Below are positions 1 through 5,340 of a stretch of DNA of 5,887 bases, piece by piece. The position numbers were made by a program, and so were the translations under genes. Where the stretch lies: positions 1 through 5,887 of the forward strand of contig JASHTD010000524.1 of NCBI GenBank assembly GCA_030040725.1, written 5' to 3'. Origin of the DNA: Candidatus Sulfotelmatobacter sp. (GTDB lineage: Bacteria > Acidobacteriota > Terriglobia > Terriglobales > Acidobacteriaceae). The stretch's first letter is position 1. Each line of letters opens with the position of its first letter. The notes under the pieces are model-generated. The model searched no databases. It saw only the letters and a list, made by a program, of their open reading frames with translations, and had not been told where the DNA came from.

Positions 1-1137
1 GCCGTCGGGGGAATGCTGGTCGGCGCAACTTACACGCTATTCAAAATGCGGAAACAACTGGCGATTGGCATGGGACGGGCGGTCTCCGATCTGAAAAAAT
101 CCGCCGCAGCACATGCCGCCACGAACCGCACCGAGCGTGATCTTCCCTCGAAAGCCATCTTCGGCGGAGTGGCGCTCGTATTCCTGGCCATGATTGCGCT
201 CTATCTTTACTTCATCGGCGCCGCGGGAAATTTATCTACTTCGCAGATCGTTACTGCATCGGTAGTAGCTGCATTCGTGATGATTGTTCTGGGATTCTTT
301 TTCGCAGCGGTCTCGGGAAATCTTGTCGGGCTGATTGGATCGTCAAATAATCCAGTATCGGGCCTGACCCTCTGCACGCTGGTCATCGCCGCGCTGCTCA
401 TGGTGGCATTAGGCGTCTCGGGAACCGGAGGAGTGGCCGCAGTACTGGGAGTGGCGGCGGTGATTTGCGTGTCCTCAGCCGTCGCGGGAGAAATGCTGCA
501 AGACTTGAAAGTTGGACACATCCTCGGCGGCACCCCCTCCAAGATGCAAATCGGGGATCTGCTCGGGATCGTGATCGCGTCGTTGGTGCTTTTCTTTCCT
601 CTGGCAGTACTCGACAAAGCTTATCACTTCGGGAGTTCGGCCCTGCCCGCGCCGCAAGCGGGCTTGATGGCCATGTTGTCGCAAGGAATTGTTGGCGGCA
701 ACATGGCGTGGCCGCTGGTCGTGGTGGGAGTGTTGCTGGGTATTGCGATGATTATGATCGAAGTGAAGAGCGTGATGCTGTTCGCCGTCGGCATGTATTT
801 GCCGCTGGGGACTACATTCGCCATTTTCGTCGGAGGCATAATTCGCTGGGTGACGGACATGTTGCGCGATCGCCGCGGCTACAACCACGCTCAGAAAGCG
901 CGGGTGGAGAATGCGGGCGTGCTCACTGCTTCCGGCCTGATTGCGGGCGAAGCGCTCTGCGGCCTGGTAATTGCGGGCTTAGTTGGCTCCGGCAAGGACG
1001 TGACGCTCGTGCACTGGACACCCTCTGTCTGGTTGGCGCTGGCTGCGCTCGCAGTTCTGGTGCTTGTTATGGTGCGCGTGCCGCTGGCCAATGCGGGCAG
1101 TCCCGATGAACCGGCACCGCCAACTGCCATCATGTGA
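1..1137 (+). CDS. OPT-family oligopeptide transporter, C-terminal part (5' end outside the window)
   Basis: The frame is already open at base 1, so the start lies upstream; about 378 codons are visible. Bacterial OPT proteins are usually 600-700 residues, so this is roughly the last 60 percent. Counting from the Met at base 13, typical OPT elements are a GSSNNPVSG motif at residues 109-117, a segment with GEMLQDLKVGHILGGTP at 159-175, and a late block with GVLTASGLIAGEALCG at 302-317. Many hydrophobic segments are present (about 49-70, 78-100, 118-135, 138-158, 182-202, 233-250, 255-277, 302-325, 338-356), with a basic loop DMLRDRRGYNHAQK at 282-295. The protein would sit in the inner membrane and import oligopeptides or a peptide-like or metal-chelate substrate; the substrate of bacterial members is generally not known, and nothing here decides it. 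No convincing terminator follows. The family call is firm; the substrate is not. Confidence 0.93.
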   Translation, partial: AVGGMLVGATYTLFKMRKQLAIGMGRAVSDLKKSAAAHAATNRTERDLPSKAIFGGVALVFLAMIALYLYFIGAAGNLSTSQIVTASVVAAFVMIVLGFFFAAVSGNLVGLIGSSNNPVSGLTLCTLVIAALLMVALGVSGTGGVAAVLGVAAVICVSSAVAGEMLQDLKVGHILGGTPSKMQIGDLLGIVIASLVLFFPLAVLDKAYHFGSSALPAPQAGLMAMLSQGIVGGNMAWPLVVVGVLLGIAMIMIEVKSVMLFAVGMYLPLGTTFAIFVGGIIRWVTDMLRDRRGYNHAQKARVENAGVLTASGLIAGEALCGLVIAGLVGSGKDVTLVHWTPSVWLALAALAVLVLVMVRVPLANAGSPDEPAPPTAIM

Positions 1138-1243
1138 AAACGCTTTTGCATCAGCCACTGGATGGCAACACGAAAGTTGCGCAGAGGGATTCGCCTGATC
1201 CGGGGAACTGATTTCGTGTTTCTACTCCCTGTCAACGAACGTC

Positions 1244-1948
1244 GTGTCGATCGAGCGTAACATTGCCGCGATTCGCGAGCGCATGGAAGCATCTGCGCGT
1301 CGCGCTGGACGCAACTTCGATGAAATCGCGCTGATGGCGGTCACGAAAAACCAGCCCCCGGAGCGCATCCGTGACGCATACGCAGAGGGTCAACGCTTGT
1401 TCGGTGAGAATCGCGTGCAGGAATTTGCCGGCAAGGTGCAGGCGCTTGCCGATTTCCGCGATGCCCGGTGGCACATGATCGGCCATCTGCAAACCAACAA
1501 GACCGCAAAGACCGCAGAACTGTTCAGTGCGGTGGACTCTGTCGACTCAGTTAAGCTGGCGCAGAAGCTTGATGGCGCGGCCCGCAGCGCTGGCAATAAA
1601 ATCGATGTGCTTATCGAAATTAATGTCGGCGGAGAAGCGGCCAAGACCGGACTGGATCCGAACTCAATCGCACTGGAAGATCTGCTGGCGGCGGCTCCGA
1701 GATTGCAGATGCTGTCGTTCCGTGGGTTGATGATTGTGCCTCCGTTTACGGAAGACCCCGAAGGCGCGCGATCGTACTTCCGCAAGTTGCGCCAGTTGCG
1801 CGACGCAATTGCCTTACGCAAACTACCGGCCATCTCTATGGACGTGCTTTCGATGGGCATGTCGCACGATTTCGAAGTGGCGATCGAAGAAGGCTCGACG
1901 TGCGTGCGCGTGGGCACGGCGATTTTCGGTGAAAGGACCACGCCATGA
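1244..1948 (+). CDS. yggS: YggS-family pyridoxal 5'-phosphate homeostasis protein (PLPHP)
   Basis: The 234-residue product matches the usual YggS length. This single-domain TIM-barrel protein binds PLP through a lysine and keeps vitamin B6 and amino/keto-acid pools balanced in the cytoplasm; no catalytic activity is established for the family. Family motifs in order are VTK at 33-35 (Lys35 is the expected PLP Schiff-base lysine), FGENRVQE around 53-60, WHMIGHLQTNK around 76-86, a GLMIVPPF block near 162-169, and LSMGMSHDFEVAIEEGST followed by RVGTAIFGER near the C-terminus (phosphate-binding end of the barrel). The start is GTG. Upstream the frame is open only back to 1199 and contains no ATG, GTG or TTG, so GTG 1244 is the only reasonable start, and it gives the expected N-terminus. 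No good Shine-Dalgarno is visible before it. It leads a probable operon with the next two genes. Confidence 0.95.
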   Translation: MSIERNIAAIRERMEASARRAGRNFDEIALMAVTKNQPPERIRDAYAEGQRLFGENRVQEFAGKVQALADFRDARWHMIGHLQTNKTAKTAELFSAVDSVDSVKLAQKLDGAARSAGNKIDVLIEINVGGEAAKTGLDPNSIALEDLLAAAPRLQMLSFRGLMIVPPFTEDPEGARSYFRKLRQLRDAIALRKLPAISMDVLSMGMSHDFEVAIEEGSTCVRVGTAIFGERTTP

Positions 1949-1963
1949 CCGTTGAGAGGCACT

Positions 1964-1968
1964 GGGAG
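1964..1968 (+). promoter_or_regulatory. Ribosome binding site that decides the start of the small membrane protein gene
   Basis: GGGAG lies 4 bases before the ATG at 1973. A TTG at 1952 is in the same frame and would add seven residues (MRGTGRA), but it has no comparable site before it. This favours the ATG start. Confidence 0.6.
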
Positions 1969-1972
1969 AGCC

Positions 1973-2308
1973 ATGAAGATTTTCGATCGCCTGTGCGCAG
2001 TGGCAATTTTTGTAATTGCGATCATCGATTGCCTTCTCGTGCCGAAGACCTACACAGGAAGAATCTGGATTTTCGGTACAGGCCTGGCCTTGCTGTTCAC
2101 GGCGATGTTCAACTGGTTGCGCATTCACGCTAGAGACGTGCGGAATGTTCGGTTGTTTTGCCTCACCGCGAATGTAACGATGACCGTGTTGGCTGCTTCG
2201 CTGATTGCCAGTATCGGAAGAGCGCGAGCGCTGGCGAATCCACAGGTGCTGTTCATTGGATTTCTTTTGCTGGCTGAAACAATCTTCTCGTTGAGAAAGA
2301 ACCCTTGA
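1973..2308 (+). CDS. Unrecognised small four-helix membrane protein between yggS and the DUF167 gene
   Basis: I do not recognise the family. The 111-residue product has four clear hydrophobic segments at about residues 5-23, 31-48, 61-81 and 90-106. The loop between helices 2 and 3 is rich in Arg and His (RIHARDVRNVR, 50-60) and the tail ends in RKNP, so the positive-inside rule predicts both termini in the cytoplasm. There is no signal peptide apart from the first helix and no enzymatic motif. The gene starts 24 bases after the yggS stop, and its own stop overlaps the TTG start of the next gene, so it is almost certainly cotranscribed with both. In many bacteria the membrane protein YggT sits near yggS and yggU, but I cannot see the YGGT repeat pattern here. 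Its function is unknown. That it is a real gene is well supported by spacing, ribosome binding site and membrane character. Confidence 0.8.
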   Translation: MKIFDRLCAVAIFVIAIIDCLLVPKTYTGRIWIFGTGLALLFTAMFNWLRIHARDVRNVRLFCLTANVTMTVLAASLIASIGRARALANPQVLFIGFLLLAETIFSLRKNP

Positions 2309-2592
2309 TTCCCTTACACGAATCAGGCGACAGCGTTAGTTTTGTCGTCAGAGTGCATCCTCGCGCTAACAAGAATGCCGTCACCGGCGTAGTCGGCGAC
2401 GCTCTGAAACTTTCTCTCGCAGCTCCGCCAGTGAACGGCAAAGGCAACGCCGCCTGCATCGAATTCTTCGCAAAACTTTTGAAGGTATCCCGTTCTTCCA
2501 TTACCATTGCCTCCGGCGAAAACAGCCGGAGAAAAGTAATTCGCGTTTCAGGGTTGACTGTGAAAGAAATCACAGAACGCATTCGGATGTGA
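2305..2592 (+). CDS. yggU: DUF167 family (YggU-like) protein
   Basis: The 95-residue product is a normal length for this small cytoplasmic alpha/beta family of unknown biochemical function. Hallmarks are VHPRANKNAV at 17-26, APPVNGKGNAA at 40-50 and SGENSRRKVIRVSG at 70-83, matching the family pattern of a V.P.A......G core, a PPV.GKAN block and a SG..SR.K segment. The start is TTG at 2305, sharing four bases (TTGA) with the stop of the preceding gene. The frame is open upstream only to 2278, with no ATG, GTG or TTG there, so TTG is forced. An AGAAAGA stretch (2294-2300) is a plausible weak ribosome binding site, and translational coupling is likely. The family is often encoded near yggS, as here. 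The family call is secure; the exact start is a little less so. Confidence 0.92.
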   Translation: MIPLHESGDSVSFVVRVHPRANKNAVTGVVGDALKLSLAAPPVNGKGNAACIEFFAKLLKVSRSSITIASGENSRRKVIRVSGLTVKEITERIRM

Positions 2593-2663
2593 GCTGGCAG
2601 GTGCCGCACCGGTGGTTTAAGACCGGCCAAATACGGTTAGTGAGCCCGCGCCATGTGATCGCC

Positions 2664-2669
2664 GAGGAA
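2664..2669 (+). promoter_or_regulatory. Ribosome binding site supporting the TTG start of the POT transporter
   Basis: GAGGAA lies 7 bases before TTG 2677, an ideal distance. The frame is closed by TGA at 2656-2658 and no other start codon lies between that stop and 2677, so the site confirms a non-ATG start. Confidence 0.75.
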
Positions 2670-2676
2670 CCACACT

Positions 2677-4062
2677 TTGACGTTTTCTGAACGTTTGTAC
2701 GAAATTCGCACCGGATTCGAGCGCCCGTTCTGGGTGGCAAATATCAGCGAGATTTTCGAGCGCCTCTCCTATTACGGCGCCTTTGCCTCTCTGGCTCTGT
2801 ATCTGCAGGAAAGGCTGAATTTCTCGACCGAGCAAACCGGAACGCTGACGGGCATTTTCGGCGGCATGGTGTGGTTTCTCGCCATTTTCGGCGGCGCCGC
2901 GGCCGATCGGATGGGGTTTCGCCGCGCTCTTTCGATTGCATATCTCATTCTCGCTATCGCTTATTTTCTGATTGGCTCCATTGGAGCGCCCTGGCTGGCT
3001 CCCGTGCGCAACGCGGTGCCGCTGGCTGTGTTCGTGGGCTTCATTCTCATTCTTCCCGCGTTTGGCGTTGCACTGGTCAAGCCCTGCGTAGTCGGCACAA
3101 CGGCGCATGCGTCAAAGGAGAACGTGCGGTCGATCGGCTATTCGATTTATTACACACTGGTTAACATCGGCGGCGCCGCCGGGCCGTTGTATGCGGGTTG
3201 GGCCCATGAGCATATCGGAGTGGAAAACGTTTATCGCGTTGCGGCGCTTAGCGTCTTCGCGATGTTCTTTTTCGTTCTGCTTTTCTTTCGCGAACCGCAC
3301 AAGGCGACCGAAACCCCTCCGTCTTCGGTGGCAACGGTTGCGCGCAATTTTTGCGTGGTCGTCGGAAATTACAAGCTTGTGATCCCGGTGTTGATCGTGG
3401 CCCTGCTGCTTCGCGTCGGTCTCTTCTTCTATCCCGAGCTATCAGTCCCATGGTGGGTATGGGTGGGATTTCTCGTACTTGTGCTCGCTGGCATCAGTCG
3501 ATTCATGTGGTTCCTGATCATTTTCACTGGCTACTGGGTTGTGTTCTGGCAGCAGTACATCAGTTTGCCCGGATATATTCATGGCTACATTAATCCGCAT
3601 GCCAACGTGGAGAGCATTTTAGTCACTGATGGAGCCACCGTAATTTGCCTCACTCTCGCTGTGAATTTTCTCACCCGAAAGATTCCATCGTTTCAGGCGG
3701 TGATTTTGGGTACGCTCATCACTTCGGTTTCGTGGCTAATCCTGGCATTTCACCCGGTGGTGTGGGCGGCGGTCCTCTCGATTTTTGTCCTCGCGCTGGG
3801 CGAAATCATTCAACAGCCGCGCTATTACGAATACATTTCACGGCTCGCGCCACCCGGCCAGCAAGGCACATATATGGGATTCGCATTTTTGCCGATCGGG
3901 ATCGGGTCGCTCATTGGCGGATGGTTCGGCGGAACACTTCTCCACCATTTCGGAGAAGTACTACACCGTCCGCGGCTGATCTGGTGCGCTGTAACCGGAG
4001 TGGGTCTGGCAACCACCATTCTGTTGTGGATTTACGACCGTTTTGTAAGGCAGGGTAAGTAG
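2677..4062 (+). CDS. POT/PTR2-family proton-coupled oligopeptide transporter (major facilitator superfamily)
   Basis: The 461-residue membrane protein likely imports di- or tripeptides with protons. The N-terminal NISEIFERLSYYG (residues 22-34) carries the POT proton-coupling motif ExxERFxYY with Leu in place of Phe (E25, E28, R29, L30, Y32, Y33). GGAAADRMGFRR (72-83) is the facilitator motif A after helix 2. LVKPCVVG has Lys135 where POT proteins keep an essential helix-4 lysine. SIYYTLVNIGGAAGP (156-170) corresponds to the second PTR2 signature. FWQQY (290-294) sits where POT helix 7 has its FW..F.Q block. LGEIIQQP has Glu375 at the place of the conserved helix-10 glutamate. About 14 hydrophobic segments can be drawn, including an extra pair near 234-273 as in bacterial POT proteins. 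The start is TTG with a strong ribosome binding site. Some family relatives carry other solutes, so the peptide substrate is an inference. Confidence 0.87.
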   Translation: MTFSERLYEIRTGFERPFWVANISEIFERLSYYGAFASLALYLQERLNFSTEQTGTLTGIFGGMVWFLAIFGGAAADRMGFRRALSIAYLILAIAYFLIGSIGAPWLAPVRNAVPLAVFVGFILILPAFGVALVKPCVVGTTAHASKENVRSIGYSIYYTLVNIGGAAGPLYAGWAHEHIGVENVYRVAALSVFAMFFFVLLFFREPHKATETPPSSVATVARNFCVVVGNYKLVIPVLIVALLLRVGLFFYPELSVPWWVWVGFLVLVLAGISRFMWFLIIFTGYWVVFWQQYISLPGYIHGYINPHANVESILVTDGATVICLTLAVNFLTRKIPSFQAVILGTLITSVSWLILAFHPVVWAAVLSIFVLALGEIIQQPRYYEYISRLAPPGQQGTYMGFAFLPIGIGSLIGGWFGGTLLHHFGEVLHRPRLIWCAVTGVGLATTILLWIYDRFVRQGK

Positions 4063-4072
4063 AATGCGACGC

Positions 4073-4101
4073 TTGACTTCGCCCCAAACCTCTGCCATCA
4101 T
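4073..4101 (+). promoter_or_regulatory. Candidate sigma-70-type promoter for the GYD gene
   Basis: TTGACT (4073-4078, five of six to the -35 consensus) and CATCAT (4096-4101, four of six to the -10 consensus) are separated by 17 bases. Transcription would start near 4108, about 28 bases before the ATG at 4136. It lies in the short gap after the transporter gene. It is a match by eye only; acidobacterial promoters are not well characterised. Confidence 0.4.
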
Positions 4102-4123
4102 TCGCCTCCGTTAAGCGAATCGC

Positions 4124-4131
4124 AAAGGAGG
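4124..4131 (+). promoter_or_regulatory. Very strong ribosome binding site of the GYD gene
   Basis: AAAGGAGG is a near-complete complement to the 16S rRNA 3' end and lies 4 bases before ATG 4136, a slightly tight spacing. It is the strongest site in the window and suggests high translation of the small GYD protein compared with its neighbours. GGAGGC (4127-4132) can pair with GCCTCC at 4104-4109 (see findings). Confidence 0.75.
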
Positions 4132-4135
4132 CTCT

Positions 4136-4477
4136 ATGCCACATTATCTGCAGCAAGTCGCGTATTCGCCCGAGGGATGGGAGGCGGTACTGGGCAATCC
4201 GCAAAACCGGATTGAGGCGGTGCGGCCCGTAATTGAGAAACTGGGAGGGAAGATCGAAGCGGCGTGGTTCGCGTTCGGTGATTACGACATCGTCGTAATT
4301 ACCGAATTTCCTGACAACGTGAGTGCAGCTGCCATCGCCATGGCATTCGCTGGCGGAGGAGCGTGCAAATCGGTTCACACAACCCCATTGATTTCTCCAG
4401 ACGAAGCCGTGCAAGCACTGAAAAAGGCAAAAGAATGCGGGTATCAGCCGGCAACGGCTAGAGCCCGCGCTGCATAG
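4136..4477 (+). CDS. GYD-domain protein
   Basis: The 113-residue, probably cytoplasmic product fits the small GYD family (Pfam GYD), whose ferredoxin-like alpha/beta fold resembles ligand-binding or dimeric small domains; its biochemical role is not established. The defining motif is seen in AAWFAFGDYDIVVITEFPD (residues 42-60), with G48, Y50 and D51. The preceding block VRPVIEKLGGKIEAAW fits the helix-strand before the motif, and the following AAAIAMAFAGGGACKSVHTTPLIS fits the usual helix plus final strand. The C-terminal 25 residues (AVQALKKAKECGYQPATARARAA region) are an additional charged tail. It starts 73 bases after the transporter stop, with its own candidate promoter, a very strong ribosome binding site and a terminator after it, so it may be a single-gene transcript. 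Confidence 0.9.
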   Translation: MPHYLQQVAYSPEGWEAVLGNPQNRIEAVRPVIEKLGGKIEAAWFAFGDYDIVVITEFPDNVSAAAIAMAFAGGGACKSVHTTPLISPDEAVQALKKAKECGYQPATARARAA

Positions 4478-4509
4478 ATTAAGGGAAAAACGACTCGAAA
4501 AACGATCTG

Positions 4510-4538
4510 GGCGGCCGCGTTGGCCGCCGTTTTAATTT
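4510..4538 (+). terminator. Intrinsic (rho-independent) terminator after the GYD gene
   Basis: GGCGGCC (4510-4516) and GGCCGCC (4522-4528) form a perfect seven-pair GC stem around a five-base loop (GCGTT), followed by G and then TTTTAATTT (4530-4538). It lies 33 bases after the GYD stop and should end transcripts from upstream. The T-run is somewhat short and broken, so some readthrough into the next gene is possible. Confidence 0.8.
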
Positions 4539-4542
4539 CGTC

Positions 4543-5283
4543 ATGAAGTCAAAGGTTAGAAAGCAAACGCCCGCAGAAATCGCATCGCAGATTCGTCGTG
4601 CGCTGAGAGAGGGAGGCTCTGCCGAACACGCCGAAGGCGTTCAGCGGTTTTTCAAAGAAAAAATCAAATCGCATGGATGGCATACGGCGGACCTGCGGCG
4701 TATCGCACGGCAATTTCGGCGCGGGATTCGAACAGATCACGGATTGGGTCCGCTGATCAATGTTGCCGATCAGCTTTTCTCCGGCTCTGTGCTGGAAGAA
4801 AAGATTGTCGGCGTCCTCTTACTGGAGAACCTTGATTCCGAGTTCGGCGACCGTGAATTTGAATTGTTTGAGTCGTGGCTCGGGCGGATCAGCAGTTGGG
4901 CTGACCATGATGCGCTCGTGCACGACTTGATTGCTCCAATGGTGATTGCGAAACCTGGGCGCGTTAAAGCAGTTTTCCACTGGGCAAAGTCAGCGGAGCG
5001 CTGGCACCGAAGAGCCGCATGTGTTGCGATGATTCGAGGCTCGCGGAAAAAGATGTTTTTCGAGGAGATTACAAAATTATCCGATTCGCTCCTGGATGAT
5101 GAAGATGACATGGTACAGAAGGGACTCGGCTGGCTGCTGCGGGAAACAGCAAAGTTTAATGCGAAGCAAACGGTCCCATATTTGATGAAAATTCGCCACC
5201 ACGCTCCCCGGCTCGTTTTGCGCACCGCCTGCGAGACTTTGCCCGCAAGCTTGAAGCGAAAGATATTGATCCCCGATATTTGA
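4543..5283 (+). CDS. AlkD-like DNA alkylation repair protein (HEAT-like repeat DNA glycosylase family)
   Basis: The 246-residue cytoplasmic protein is close to the length of Bacillus AlkD. This all-helical family removes alkylated, positively charged bases such as 3-methyladenine and 7-methylguanine without flipping the base. Visible family marks are SWADHD around 118-123, WHRRAAC at 154-160, the MVQKGLGWLLRE block at 190-201, and the C-terminal PYLMKIRHHAPRLVLRTACETLP. Trp119, Asp123 and Trp197 fall at a constant offset of 10 from AlkD Trp109, Asp113 and Trp187 (my memory of AlkD numbering), so the active-site trio appears intact; Arg156/Arg157 are near the place of a DNA-contacting Arg. The ATG is the only possible start: the frame opens at 4483 and holds no other ATG, GTG or TTG. 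No Shine-Dalgarno precedes it. Some homologues lack glycosylase activity, so the activity is inferred. Confidence 0.88.
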   Translation: MKSKVRKQTPAEIASQIRRALREGGSAEHAEGVQRFFKEKIKSHGWHTADLRRIARQFRRGIRTDHGLGPLINVADQLFSGSVLEEKIVGVLLLENLDSEFGDREFELFESWLGRISSWADHDALVHDLIAPMVIAKPGRVKAVFHWAKSAERWHRRAACVAMIRGSRKKMFFEEITKLSDSLLDDEDDMVQKGLGWLLRETAKFNAKQTVPYLMKIRHHAPRLVLRTACETLPASLKRKILIPDI

Positions 5284-5328
5284 CTCAGCATGCCGGCACT
5301 CGCTGAAATCAACCGCATTGTTTACAAT

Positions 5329-5333
5329 AGAGG
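5329..5333 (+). promoter_or_regulatory. Ribosome binding site that decides the start of the M24 peptidase gene
   Basis: AGAGG lies 7 bases before ATG 5341. An in-frame ATG at 5290 would add 17 residues but has no purine-rich site before it. The spacing supports the downstream start. Confidence 0.6.
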
Positions 5334-5340
5334 TTTGCTC

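Noticed and set aside
465..1109. Long open frame in another reading frame inside the OPT gene
   Set aside because: Its product is rich in Arg, Gly and Cys with no domain pattern, and it lies wholly within a clearly recognised gene. It is a shadow of GC-rich coding sequence, as are the other long frames on both strands.
1137..1147. AAAA-CGC-TTTT palindrome just after the OPT stop, as a terminator
   Set aside because: Four A-T pairs with a three-base loop are far too weak, and there is no GC stem.
1134..1211. Short frame starting with GTG that overlaps the OPT stop (GTGA) and encodes 25 residues
   Set aside because: No ribosome binding site beyond the coding end of the OPT gene, no recognisable motif or hydrophobic segment, and a frame this short is expected by chance. 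The overlap is suggestive only.
2609..2626. CCGGT/ACCGG inverted repeat in the gap after the DUF167 gene, as a terminator
   Set aside because: Only five pairs around an eight-base loop, and no T-run follows.
4486..4505. Two AAAAACGA copies 12 bases apart before the terminator, as operator repeats
   Set aside because: Only two short A-rich copies; no palindrome and no further copies in the window.
5323..5328. TACAAT as a -10 box for the M24 peptidase gene
   Set aside because: No acceptable -35 lies 16-18 bases upstream, and the implied start near 5335 would remove the ribosome binding site at 5329-5333.
5290..5340. Upstream in-frame ATG at 5290 as the start of the M24 peptidase
   Set aside because: It lies 6 bases after the previous stop with no purine-rich site before it, while ATG 5341 has AGAGG at a good distance and gives a natural family N-terminus.
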